Assembly (NCBI GenBank): GCA_021397835.1
Contig: JAJFZO010000344.1
Location: 7,068,001 to 7,132,000 of the forward strand
Length of the DNA stretch: 64,000 bases
Direction: 5' to 3'
Source: Moringa oleifera
Taxonomy: Eukaryota > Streptophyta > Magnoliopsida > Brassicales > Moringaceae
Shown: piece after piece, positions 12,916 to 24,748 of the stretch
How positions within the stretch are numbered: position 1 is the stretch's first letter
Layout: each line of letters opens with the position of its first letter
Translations under genes and position numbers: made by a program
The notes under the pieces: model-generated
Seen by the model: the letters and a program-made list of their open reading frames with translations, nothing else
Database searches by the model: none
Told to the model about the DNA's origin: nothing

Positions 12916-13263
12916 ACAGTGAAAACTTTTCAGACACTAGGTAAACCCATAATCCTTTTTCTTCCCTCTTACCTCTTTTTTATAATTGATCCCATAATCT
13001 AGTCTCTACAATTCCTTACTTATATCTCTTTCACTTTTCTTTTTCACATTTTTCTTTTCCTTGGATAAATTCGTAACCCACCTCTTCCTTTCTATTTTTG
13101 TGAACATAGAGAAGGTATCCTCCTCCATCCTTTAAAATTCAAGTCTAAGAACTTGCAAATTCTAGCTAATTCCTTAAGAACCCTTTTGAAAATCTCTTGG
13201 TCGCTAGGTTCATCAAAAACCATCACTGCTAGCCCTTTGCTATTATTCTAGTCCACTCCTCTT

Positions 13264-13857
13264 TAGACTTGACCACAGTTCGGTTCAAACCGATGAACTG
13301 AACCGTAACCGTTAAATTTTAAACCGAATTAGAACCGATATAAACGGTTTCGATTTTGAACCATAACCGAAATCGTTTTAAAAATGGTTCGATTATGGTT
13401 CATGTAAATTTTGAACCGTAACCGAAACCAACAGTTCAAAACCGACGGTTTCGGTTTGATTTTTAATTAAATTAATTTTTCAAATATTACAACTTGTAAT
13501 TTAAAAATTATTAAAAATTAATTTTTAAAATTTTTAAAATAATTTTAATTTTAAAATATATATTTTAATAAAAATATGATTATTTTTATTTTTAATTTTG
13601 TTAAAAATTTATAATTAAAATATTAAATACTATTTTTTTTTAACCAAATGTGAACCAAACCTGAACCTGAACCTGAACCTGAACCGTTTATGAACCGAAA
13701 CCGAACCGCTTATGAATCAAAACCTTAACCATTTTTGAACCGAACCTTAACCAGAACCGCAGCTTAACGGTTCAGGTTTCGATTCATCCTAACCATGAAC
13801 CTTAAATCGACGGTTCAAGATCGAAACCGAACCGAACTCGAACCGTGGTCAGGTCTA
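13264..13857. mobile_element. Non-autonomous hAT-like element with AACCG-rich arms
   Basis: About 594 bp bounded by terminal inverted repeats: the left end reads TAGACTTGACCACAGTTCG and the right end, reverse-complemented, TAGACCTGACCACGGTTCG, two differences in 19. The flanking 8-mers are ctcctctt (13256-13263) and ctcctctc (13858-13865), a 7/8 match. An 8-bp target-site duplication is the hallmark of hAT transposons. Inside, both arms are built from AACCG/CGGTT-type repeats and the centre is A/T only; no transposase frame is present. It sits inside the LINE and so arrived after it. Elements with such CGGTT-rich ends are common in plant genomes; the family name is not known to me. Confidence 0.75.
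13662..13684 (+). repeat. Short tandem CCTGAA array
   Basis: About four head-to-tail copies of a CCTGAA hexamer inside the right arm of the hAT-like element, grading into AACCG units on either side. It probably arose by slippage within the element's repetitive arm. Confidence 0.7.
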
Positions 13858-15290
13858 CTCCTCTCGAATCATGCTTATCACTGTGCATTTCTCCTGCCCT
13901 CCTTCCATCATCACCACAAATTACCAGTAACATAACCTGTAGCCTTGCTTCCTGTCTGAACCCATCTTGATCATATATCCCGATACCGATATGCCCCTTT
14001 TTACGTGTAGTACTAACCTCACTAGAAAACCTCTTTCCACCCCTCGTGTGACCCATAGCCTCTACTGAAGAAAAGTACAGTCTCATCCTTGGTACGCACT
14101 ATTGATCGCTTAAGCATAGGGAATTATTCTACTATTAGCTTATTGCGTCTACGCTACTAATTGATATGAAACATCTTAAGCATTCATTGACTTGTGCAGA
14201 TAATGGGTACAACTCTGATTGTGAAGCATTTTCCATCATTTTTGAAACCTTTAATGATGATAGACCCAACTTCTTAAGACTCAACAATACTCTTCGAAAC
14301 CCAGCCCTCTTATCCTCCAAGCGTTCAAGGCCCAACATCTAAAGCTGATCTGATTCGTCATATATTTAGCCCGAATTTAGATTTAACCTAAACCCATTAG
14401 GTTCTGTAATTACTCAATTCATCACCACACTCTACTTCGACTTTCTAGACCTGTTTCTTTTACTTAAACCCGATCTGAAAACTTTTCTAACAGACTCCAT
14501 ATACCTTTCACCTAAATTGGACTCCTTACTAAGCTTAGGCCCAAACTTCCCCACTGGCCCAAATTGCTAACCCGTTTAGGTCATCCTTTTCGCCCGGAAT
14601 GCCATTCTCAAATAACCTAACTAATCGTCACCCCGTGTTTCACCATCACCGACCACTATGTGTTCCATGTTTTGATGGCACCACTTTCCAGCCCCCTCCC
14701 TTTCAACTTAGTGCCCAACTCATTCATTTAACCATTTTCACAATGAATACAAACCCTTTTGCCCACCTTCGATGCCATCTGAGCCACTTGGGTTTGAACC
14801 CCTTTGTCCTCCCCCTCTAAAACTGCCTTTTGTGTCTTTCCAAATTTCGTCATCTTTTTTCCACAACCCAGTCATTCTCAGAGTATGTTTCTCATGCACC
14901 AATCTCCACCACCCAATTATCACCGCCATCCCACATATGTATCGATCTCATTCTCCCATTAACTATCTCAGATAGTCTTAAGAACACCCTGCTTTCATTC
15001 GACCCGATTGTAACTAAGAGAACTCTACTCTTTCTCTTCTCTTCCTCATCCAACCTTCCCTCCTATCGGCCATAATCAAGCTATTCATGGATAACCAAAA
15101 TCACTTCAGGTCATCCTTTGATAAGTACACCGATGCTTGACTTTCTTCTGCTCTGTAATCCACTAACCATTGTTGTCTCTTCCACCTTAGAATTCTAAAA
15201 TTTTTCTCTTCGCCCTAAATGTAAAACTCACCTTACGTTTTTCATTCCAACTTCCTCTGTGCAAACTCTGTCTGGACATTTTTTTTTTTT

Positions 15291-15933
15291 TTTTACTCTT
15301 TTCACATCAATATAGCTAGTTGTTAAAAAAGAGTTTACACAAGTTATGTCTGCCATAAGTACATTTCAATTTCAACATCTTTCAAGTTTAAATAATTTTT
15401 TTGCTTGGGAGCTATTTTTAATAAAATTTAAATTTTTAATAACGTCAATTTAAAAAAATATATATTTTAATATTTGAAATTTTTAAGTTTTTAAATAATT
15501 TAAATATTTTTATAAAAAATTTTAAATTAAAATTTATAATATAAAATTTTTAATTAAATATGTATAATTTATAATTTTTCAATAAAATTCAATTTAGTTA
15601 TATTGTTTCAATTTTTATGTTGGCCTAACAAAAACTAGTCTCTTTCTACTTTCATCGGGCAAATTTCGTCAATATGTTCATAATGGAACTGTTAAGCAAT
15701 CTTACCACAGTATACTTAATTATACATATTTATTATTTTTTACTGTTATTTTTTATTGTTTAAGAATTATTTTTTAAATTACCATATTTTAAAACTATAA
15801 AAAAAAGTTTATATTTATAAGAATTATTTGAAAAATAAACAATATTTACATACTTGTCTAGAACAAGATACTTTAAGAGAAAATTATATTGACCAGTGGA
15901 TGCCATATAGATGAACACAGTGGGTTACTGTCA
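15291..15933. other. AT-rich intergenic DNA
   Basis: Lies between the LINE and the stop codon of the minus-strand UBX gene. Mostly A/T with runs of TTTAAA; the last 100 bp or so before 15934 should contain that gene's 3' UTR. No coding remnant recognised. Confidence 0.6.
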
Positions 15934-17394
15934 TCACAGAAGCTCCAGGAAGAGGGTTGCTCGTGGATGGAGTCCAGCGTCTTTCAGAGTCATGCCCATC
16001 TGGTCAACGCAGTAGACTTTTCTGGGAAAGCTTGATATCAATCTGTAGTTTCCAATACCAGGAAGCCCTAACGAATCGATGTACCTGTAAATTGCTTGAA
16101 TCTTATCCATGCATGAGAAGCTCCCTTCTCTTCTTTCTCCGTTTGGAAATCGTATCAGTATCTGCACGTTCCGCGCCATCTTCAGATCAGAGACACTATT
16201 CTAAAATATAACCCAGAAAAGAATTCAGAAAAAGAAAAAAGAAAGATATTCAACAATTGGTATTACCTGCGTAGCTTGTGGATCTTTGGCACGATTTGCA
16301 GTTGGGTATTGAGTTGCTCTGATGGTGGAAGGCTGTTTTGCCCTACCAACTTGCTTTGGTGAAGTGAGTTGCCAAATCTTTGTTTTCTGAGCTTTCTCTG
16401 AAGATAAATGCTGTCGTCTTTCCTCTTTTTCCTACGAGACAAAACAAGGTTACTTCACTTTTAATTCCTGTTTTGTATTATTCTTATAATGTTCAAAGTC
16501 TTAAGGGCCTGGTAACTCATATATGCATGCACCTTGTCTATCTGCAGAGCAGCAAAATACGCTGCGTCTTGTTCTTCTCTTAGCCTACGTTCTGCTCTCA
16601 TTTTCTCTTCCTCTTTAGCGCTGATGCCTCTCGTATTATCTTCCTTCCTCGTCTTTGCACCTCCAAGTCCAAAGGCCACCCCTTGCTCCTCCACTGTCCT
16701 CTGCAGTATCCCCACCAGCTCAGCAGGCGAGATCGGCCCTTCCATCTGAGAAAACAAAAGAGAAAGGAGAGAAAACAAGACAATAATCAATCAGTATCGG
16801 ACCTGTGATTATCATTTTCATGAGGGATACAGCATCCAACGTTAATGCCTAACTCTCCAAACGAACCTGTTGAAGGACGGCTATGCTATTACCAGCAGCA
16901 GGAGCAACTACTGCACAGCAAGGGAAGCTAGCTGGCCGTAAAGTCACAGCCATCTGCAGGCCTTCTCCTCTATCTGCTAGTGCTCCCCAGGAAACAAAGT
17001 TTGCATCAAGAAACTGCACCACAAGATCCGAACAAAGAGTCTCCCTGCAAAAAGAGGGAGTGAAGGGGTGGTCCGGAGAGTGGAGATACATGAACATGAA
17101 CTTCTTCTCATCCTGGGCAATCTTCAAAGTGTCCATGAACTCGCAAGCGTAGAAGAATGGATGATTAGTACCGTACTGCCGCTCGAAACTGGCTAGAAAA
17201 TCACGTTCTTCTGGGACAATTAGCGGATGCTGTGGGTATTGAAGCTGAAAGTTCAAGGGTGGATGCTCGTTTACTCTTCCCATGACTCTTGAAAACCGAC
17301 CTACTATGCTCCTGGGAAGGCTTACCATTCGGCGAACAATGCCATTGCAATAGGGCTCCCCTATTCCTCTTGCACCTTCCCTAGTTGATGACAT
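15934..17394 (-). CDS. PUX10-like UAS/UBX-domain protein lacking the UBA domain
   Basis: Four exons (17394-16867, 16745-16533, 16431-16267, 16200-15934), all phase 0, encode 390 residues. Residues about 60-175 form a UAS thioredoxin-like domain (FFYACEFMDTLKIA, MYLHSPDHPFTPSFCRETLC, FVSWGALADRGEGLQMA). A charged helical stretch follows with the family phrase RRLREEQDAAYFAAL. A UBX domain at about 308-388 has VQILIRFPNGERR, the FPR loop (LISSFPRKVY) and LKDAGLHPRATLFLE. UBX domains dock on the N-domain of CDC48/p97. Arabidopsis PUX10 carries CDC48 to lipid droplets using a hydrophobic hairpin and has an N-terminal UBA domain. Here both are missing: the first 35 residues are basic (RRMVSLPRSIVGRF). 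It is probably a CDC48 adaptor with a different location. The start follows the family splice and there is no upstream UBA exon in view. Confidence 0.85.
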
Positions 17395-20300
17395 ATTTTT
17401 CTGTCTAAACCACCTAGATCCTTAAGATCAAAAGGTAAAATACAGTAAAAGCTGTGCAATTTAGCGAAGAAGCTAGAGATCCAGTTGGAAGCAAAGTGAT
17501 GAACATTGGAGCAGCAAGTCAAGCTAAAAGTAGATATATTGTTAACATTCATGTTTAATGTCTTCATCATCTTTTGTAATTCCTTTCTTTCCTTTAATTA
17601 AAGTTACACGACTACCATTTTGTAAGAATGTGAAGATGCCTCTTCTTTTTCAAATTCTACAAAGCTTCAGCCTCAAAGAGGATGCTTTGCTTGTGATTGA
17701 ATCGAAGTTAGTCGGAAAGGATCAAATTCTGATTCCTGTTCTTTTTGTCTTCTCATTCTAAAGTTGATCAGGGTTGCATTTATGCTTTTTCTAAGATCCT
17801 CTCTCTACAATTCTTCTAGATATGGTTGCAGATTGTTCTGCTAGCACCCAGAATTTTTCTTCTCTTTATCCCCTTTTTGCAATGTCACAGCAAATGCTCC
17901 AAAAGGGTTGCAGAGTATTTGAGTAAAACAATGCAGTAATGTGAATTAATTGGGTACACATCTGAATGTTCTGGTGTCCATGGAGACCATGAGAGAGAAC
18001 TACAATAATGTTTACAACTATAGCAAGAGCTGTTCTGAAGTTGTTAGGGAGTGAACTTGATGCTTCATGCCATTCAATGTTTAGGTGAAATTAGCACATT
18101 CAGAAAGATGGAAGTTCCACTGGTTAATGAGACACAACTTATACCAAAATTCTTGGTGTCATTCACAAAGAAGTTCATGAAAATTAATTTCTAAGCATAT
18201 AACATAACTATTACTTGCTTTAAATTGTCAATAATGGTGACAAAAGTTATGTTATAGTGCTGTGAGTACTTGAGTAGATTGGAGTGTGCAACAGCTCTTT
18301 GTGCAACTCCTTCTTCTTCATCCACTTAAGGGAATTTGATACTTTACAAGCTTTTTGACCTCCGCAACCACAAAACTTGTATCAAAAGAAAAATCTTTGT
18401 GGGAATATATTGATGCCCATGTGAGTGTCTCTACCAATATGAAACCTCAAGGTTTTATTTATAGTGGAGCTTTTCAAAAGCTATGCAATATTTTCAGCTT
18501 TTCCTGCATAAAGATGGAGAGAAAGAGTGGGTTTTATTTAAATATTTCGAGTAGATAACATCACATGATTCTCCACATTAAGAGTCAGCGGATGACCTAT
18601 CACCATCTTCAACCTTCAAGCAATATATACAATGTAGTGCCTATCTTAGCTCTCTTGTAGGGCATGCACTCAGTATGCTTTGAAAGCAAGCATCATCTTC
18701 CTGTAATGGTCGCGTGCTTGTACCATGACTTGCTTGGAGTCCTGCAATGGTGACTCTCATAATTGGAATTTTACTTATGATGGATCACTAAGTCTTTGAA
18801 GCCTGGTCATATTGAAAAAGAAAATCTGACTTGAAAAATAAAATATTAGAATACTTGACTAATCTTAGCTTATAAATGGAATTGGGTTCATACCCATTTT
18901 TCCTTGTGATCATTTCTCTTCTGGGTATTCAGAATTCTTTGATGGGTATCAAATAGAAGTGATGATTCTTTCTGTTATCTGTTCTATCTGAAACCCTAGT
19001 CAGTGGTTATTGTTTCTTGTAAAACTGGTCTTTGCATACTATCTGCTCTCACATGGTGCGCACCGCTTACATCAAGCTGTGAAAAACAAGTCTGAGACTT
19101 TCAAATGAAACCGTACCCAGAAAACAAAGGACAATTATAGTGAAATTAATGGATAAGTGGTCCTCACTGAAGGTTACCATCAATGTTTTATCAGGAGCTT
19201 ACCTGTGTAAAATCATCATCTGTTCTAAATTTAGCCATCTATCCTTGCAAATCAATCCTTCTATCTCTTTAACAGATTCAATTTCCCATCTTTTCCTTTT
19301 CAATCTCCCTCAGTTCTTTGCCTTGAAAAGCATCACATTGGCAGCCTTTTATCCTTTAAATTAAGAAGAAATAGTATCTCATGGGTAATTTAGTTTTTTT
19401 ATAGAACTGTTGATGATGCCATAAGAATCACATACCCTTTATGTATAAATCACGAGAAACTGAACCCAAATTTCAAGAAGATTGAGTTGTATGATTAGAA
19501 TTCAAAAATCATTCAAAATTCTTGGTGGGTATACTCTTTTTCTTGGTTTGTGGGGCTGGAATCTATTCTTCTCTCAGATCAACTTTACAACAAGGGAGGA
19601 GAGAGCATGCATGCTTGCAATTGAAATACCTTAAATGAATCTCTTTTACCAGTTGTTTTCTAAAATGACAGTCATTTCTCAGTGGACCAATATTCCCCAA
19701 ATAGTTTTCTGCTTTAATTTCTTGGCAGAGGTGGGTGAGGCTCTTAGTGGGTATTTGTAAAAAGAAGAGAAAATTTTAAAGAATAGTGAAGAGACTTTGG
19801 AAGTGGCAAGCACCATGCCCCAGAACCGTAAAAAGAGAGCCTGGCTTAAGGGCCCATGCCTTTCTGCTGCTGCATACCAACCCCCAAATTGATAATCTTA
19901 AGGGCACTACAAGGGTACATTATAGATTACACAAATCTCCTTTGCCTTTTAAAGGGCAATTACATTATTTTTATGGGTATTTCTTGATTTCATCTCCGGA
20001 TTCTTTCATGCTCAGCTTCACTAGAAACCATGCTACTGGCCTCTCTATTTACCTACAATGGGACAATTAGTGGTCACTTTGGTTGGATTAATTAAAAATT
20101 CTTGCAGAAAAAGAGCACTTTCACCCCACTTTGAAGGGTGTTTATTCTCTATCAATGGAGTTTTCAGGCTAACCAATCTAGAGGATTTAGGACACCCTTA
20201 AAGACACTGGGGCTACCAACGTAATTAATTGCATAACAAATTGTCTGCTCCACTGACCATTTGGCCCTGCTGATCATGACATCACATGCCGTTGATTTTG

Positions 20301-21708
20301 ATATCTTTTGTACCCTGATGGGCCCATCCACAGTGTCCTACTCCACCATCATTCATACCCTTCGATTCAATTTTCTGATAGTTTTACTCTGCCTGGCTGT
20401 TTTGGGTAAAATACTAAGTATTTTACCCTAAATCTTGGATGATTTCTGGTTCTCAGAGAAGGACCAAATTTTTCATGTGGTCCTGTGGATTCTGTAAATG
20501 GGTAGTTGTGCTTTTGGTGGGTCTCTTATGGGTATCATTTCTTTTTCTTAAACCTTACCATGTGCCTAATTAAAAAATTTAATTCCTATTAGCTGGTGAT
20601 TACCCGACATTACACATAATTACTCTTTGTTGTTTATCCCAATTTAGGGTTTTCTTTTAGATTTAAGATGAGGCCAACTAAATTGGAGATTTAGGGGTAC
20701 CCTAATCTCATTTAACAAGCAAACCATCAAAGACTATAGTGCAAAGGATTGGGTCCAAGCAGAAATGATTACAGGAACCTTAAGATTACCCATGAATTTA
20801 AGTTTCAGGTTAATAATCAAAAGAAATTGCTTATAATTAAAAAAATAAAGTTAGGGTTTTGTTGATCATCATGAATTCTTTGGCATGATCATCATATGTG
20901 CCCCCCACCCAATCACATATCATGCTCTACAAGTACTTAATCCACTTTACATGATACCAATGCACTTTATATCATCTTTATTTCTCAATTACTTTTTCTC
21001 ATTACATTTTTACTAAAACAAATTACCGTTTGGGATTTAGGTAAATTTTTTAATCTGATGTTTTAGTGTTAAATATGATCGGACTGTTTTTTATTTTTTA
21101 ATTAATAAAAATAATAAGTAGGGGAAGAGAAGCATACAAATATAGTACCAGAGATACTGAAATACATCGGAAGCAACCTGGTAGATTGAATGTGATTCTC
21201 ACCATTGAATTAGACAGTGACAGCATAGAATTCAGATGCCACAAAAATTAAAATCCGTAAAATTCATAATGACCATTGTATCCCAAAGATCAAGATTGCA
21301 AGTTGGTAAGAGAATTTTGCCAGACAGAGCACAGAAGGTGTGGGAGGGCAGACAGAAAGGAGAAAGAAGAAGAAAGGATGCTTAGATCACTCTTTCTTCC
21401 TTGTAACCAAAGCAAATAACATCAAAGAATGATCATTCTGTGGGCCAACTGTATCCAACTCCAAGCTCTACTCTTACTTCTGCTTTCTCTGAATGTGAAA
21501 CTCTTCTGTTTCTCTCTGTCTTCCAGACAGACGGACTTGTAGATGCAATGTTTGATTAAGAAAATGTTAGTGTTGACCAAGACCCGTTATGGGTAAAACC
21601 TGGAAAAGTACAGGTCCACCTTATAAGGGTTTATTAATCAGCTCGTGCCTGAAGTTTCTTGTGTGTCAGAACCCAAAGCCAAGACCCAAGAATCTCTCTT
21701 TTACAAAC

Positions 21709-21713
<5 letters not shown>
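17395..21713. other. Intergenic, 4.3 kb, no gene recognised
   Basis: Upstream of both the minus-strand UBX gene and the plus-strand neprosin gene, so it contains both promoters. Base composition is mixed rather than extremely AT-rich. Several open frames of 60-95 codons occur (for example near 19786-20070) but none has family motifs or splicing partners. I looked for conserved plant microRNA sequences by eye and saw none. Confidence 0.5.

Positions 21714-21756
<43 letters not shown>
21714..21756 (+). repeat. (AG)n microsatellite, neprosin 5' leader
   Basis: About 43 bp of uninterrupted AG dinucleotide, 226 bp upstream of the neprosin start codon and probably within its promoter or 5' UTR. 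GA repeats near plant transcription starts can bind BBR/BPC (GAGA-binding) factors. Confidence 0.9.
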
Positions 21757-21760
<4 letters not shown>

Positions 21761-21982
21761 TTATATCTTGGAAATGGAGAGGGAGTGAACAAAACCTGGG
21801 GTTCTGTATCACTGGTTCTTCTGTTTTGTAAGGACATGGAGATAGATTCATCTCCATGGACAAAACCACAGAATAAAATACGTTGTGTTTCTCAAACAAC
21901 AAGAAGACAATACCTATGTATACAAACACAAACTTCCCTATCAAAACAAACAACAGCACAAACACAAAAACATTCCTCAACC

Positions 21983-24748
21983 ATGGCTTCTTCTGCTTCC
22001 CGCAAGACATCCCAGATGATACCTATTTTTGTTGCTTTCCTTCTTGTTGCTTCTTCTCTTGGCCCTGTCCTGTCTCTACAAGAGTCGTCAGATTCCGGCC
22101 GCCACCAGCTACCGGCAAACCAAACTTTTAGGCCAAGTAAAGAGTTACAGAAGCTGAGGAGAATCAATGCTTATCTCAAGAAGATAAACAAGCCTGCAGT
22201 CAAGACTATTCAGGCATTTTCTTTTGTCTTTGGTGGCGTTTAATTCTCTGATGCAACCAATGAATCTTCTTCTTCTGTTCGAGGTTTACTGATCTGGGTT
22301 TCTTTTTTTTCTCTTTCGTTTTCTTGTCTAAACTCCAGAGCCCAGATGGAGATGTGATAGATTGTGTTTTATCCCATCTTCAACCAGCTTTTGACCATCC
22401 TGAGCTTAAAGGACAGAAACCGCTGGTAATTTTCTGTTTGGCTCAACTGAAAATTTATTTTCGAGAAGAAAAAGATCGCACAGAACAGTGTTCAGTGCAC
22501 TCTTGGATGATAATTACAATGTGAGACTGATAGGGCTTTCTTTCAACAGGATCCACCAGAGAGGCCAAGAGGCAATCAGACCTCTAAGACAGAGATAGAG
22601 AACATTCAGTTATGGACAAATTCAGGTGAATCATGCCCAGAGGGAACTGTTCCAATAAGAAGAACTACACAGAAAGATCTGCTCAGAGCAAGCTCCATTA
22701 GAAGATTTGGCAGAAAACTAAGAAGAGTAAGGAGAGATTCCACCGGCGGTGGCCATGAGGTTAGTTCTTTCTGCTTCAATAACACTCTTTTTCTTGGAGG
22801 AGGAGCTTAGAAGAGATTAAGCAATCACTTTGGTTGCAAAATTTCTATTTCAAGAACTTTTTGCCCATGATGAGCTTAAGAGTAAATCTGTCTTGTCATT
22901 TTCCTTCTTTCTTCTTCCTAGAATCCCTCCAAACAGAAAGCTAGCTGCCTTCAAAAAGGCTAGTTTTAAGTTTCCTCTATTTTCATTGGAACCAAACAGT
23001 GAATTATCGGTCAATGCAAAAGAAAGGCAGGCAATGAAGAGATCTTCTACTGCAAAAGTAGGTTTTCCATTACAGAACACCCTGCAATAGGCTATGCCTA
23101 TTACAGAAATGGTCATAATTTAGATTATCTAACAAATTTTCCTTATCAATCTGTTCTTGATATCTAAATTTGGTAATGTTCCTTATTGCAGCACGCAGTT
23201 GTATTCGTAAATGGAGACCAATACTTTGGAGCAAAGGCAAGCCTAAATGTGTGGACTCCTCGTGTTGCTGATGCATATGAGTTCAGTTTGTCACAAATGT
23301 GGGTCATCTCAGGTTCATTTGGCAATGACCTGAACACAATTGAAGCCGGTTGGCAGGCATGTCTTATTACAAATCTGCTCATTTTTGCTTCTGTTTGCTT
23401 CTGGATATTCTTGTTCTAGAAAATCTCCAACTTTTTCTAGGAAAAATAAGCAATAGTGTTGATGTTTGAGCAGGTTAGCCCAGAGCTATATGGAGATAAC
23501 TATCCTAGGTTCTTCACATATTGGACCGTAAGTATTTTTAGCTCTAATTTCCTTCCCTTCAGAAGATTTTCCAAAGGGAAAATAAAGCTCACAGGCATTT
23601 GATTCACAGACTGATGCATACCAAGCCACCGGATGCTACAATTTGCTCTGCTCCGGCTTTGTACAAACCAACAACAAGATTGCCATTGGAGCAGCAATCT
23701 CTCCAAGGTCCTCTTATGGTGGCAGACAATTCGACATTGGCTTAATGGTTTGGAAGGTCAGATTAAGTTAACAATTCAATTGGGTTATTGTTATTTTCCT
23801 TTTTCCATTAAATTTTGAGTGGTTCCTTCTAGCTTAAGGTAGTTTTTACAGTTAGCAAAGTGAACTTACTTGATTAAGGCCTTGACAATGACTAAAGCAT
23901 CACTCAGTCTTTAGACTATACTGTTACACGCGCAATCTTTGATTATATTAACTAATAAAATTTGGTAAAAGATGCTTCTAAACGTGTTTTTCTGACTTTT
24001 TTCCCCCTTCAATACAAGATTTTCTTCTTTTTCCTTCTCAAAGTGTTCCTCCTGAACAAACTTTCTTTACTTTTTTCCTTTAGTAAAGTGAGCTCTTTAT
24101 ATGTTGACTCCAACTGGCATTTCAGGATTCCCTGTTAACTTTTCTCTCATTTTCATTTCTTCACTGTGTTTAATAAATTTCATCTCTTTTTGCATCTTTT
24201 CTAGACCAACTTTTATTAACACATCTTGTAACAAAGACAACCAGACAGGAACCCAAAACAAAACACAGTCATGTTTGCCATAATTTAGTCAAGAACACCA
24301 TGATGAACAAGACTCATTTCATGTAGTACACTTTCAGAAAAGAACTAAAGAACAAAGCTCTTTCTTACAGGATCCAAAGCATGGACACTGGTGGCTGCAG
24401 CTGGGTTCAGGCCTCCTGGTTGGCTACTGGCCTGTATACCTGTTCAGTCACCTCAGGAGCCACGCCAGCATGATCCAGTTTGGAGGAGAAGTAGTGAACA
24501 GCAGATCCTCTGGGTATCACACATATACTCAAATGGGTAGTGGGCATTTTGCAGAGGAAGGATTTGGAAAAGCAGCCTACTTCAGAAACCTGCAAATAGT
24601 TGATTGGGACAATAACTTGCTTCCTCTGTCAAATCTTCACCTCCTGGCTGATCATCCAAGCTGTTATGACATCAGACAAGGAAAAAACAACGTCTGGGGA
24701 ACTTATTTTTACTATGGAGGCCCTGGAAGAAATCCAAGGTGTCCATGA
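21983..24748 (+). CDS. Neprosin-family (DUF239) secreted protein
   Basis: Seven exons (21983-22213, 22339-22425, 22550-22759, 23192-23356, 23474-23527, 23610-23756, 24371-24748), all phase 0, encode 423 residues. Residues 1-33 are a signal peptide (IPIFVAFLLVASSL). About 50-150 form the neprosin activation peptide (DUF4409): LRRINAYLKKINKP, SPDGDVIDCVLSHLQPAFDHP, PEGTVPIRRTT. About 177-423 form the neprosin domain: NGDQYFGAKASLNVW, EFSLSQMWVISG, AGWQVSPELYGDNYPRFFTYWT, GCYNLLCSGFVQ, MIQFGGEVVNS, and the end NNVWGTYFYYGGPGRNPRC. The founding Nepenthes enzyme is a proline-cleaving glutamic peptidase; most plant members are untested. Introns 1 and 4 begin with GC rather than GT. The start chosen is the ATG that opens the signal peptide; the frame is open upstream but that part is low-complexity. 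Confidence 0.92.

Larger units (their letters stand above)
9420..15290 (-). mobile_element. Degenerate L1-type LINE retrotransposon
   Basis: On the minus strand the order of coding remnants, 5' to 3', is that of a plant L1 LINE. There is a poorly conserved ORF1-side region (about 15.1-13.0 kb), then ORF2 with endonuclease, reverse transcriptase and the C-terminal zinc-finger (zf-RVT) region down to about 9430. Frames are broken by many stops and frameshifts, so the copy is dead. A non-autonomous hAT-like element splits the ORF1 side at 13264-13857. I could not find the expected poly(A) tail (poly-T on the plus strand) or target-site duplications near 9.4 kb. A T16 run near 15.28 kb lies upstream of the element and is on the wrong side to be its tail. 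Outer limits are approximate. Confidence 0.85.

Noticed and set aside
15279..15295. T16 run considered as the poly(A) tail of the minus-strand LINE
   Set aside because: It lies at the 5' side of the LINE; the tail should be near 9.4 kb.
19786..20070. 94-codon plus-strand frame in the 17.4-22 kb gap
   Set aside because: No motif, no conserved-looking composition and no partner exons.
20889..20936. Short palindromic pairing GCATGAT...CACATATCATGC
   Set aside because: The arms are about 12 nt with a gap; too short to call a hairpin gene or an element.
22830..23090. 86-codon open frame inside neprosin intron 3, preceded by an acceptor-like CTAG
   Set aside because: Family proteins run directly from HE to HAV across this junction; the frame has no neprosin similarity, so it is treated as intron.
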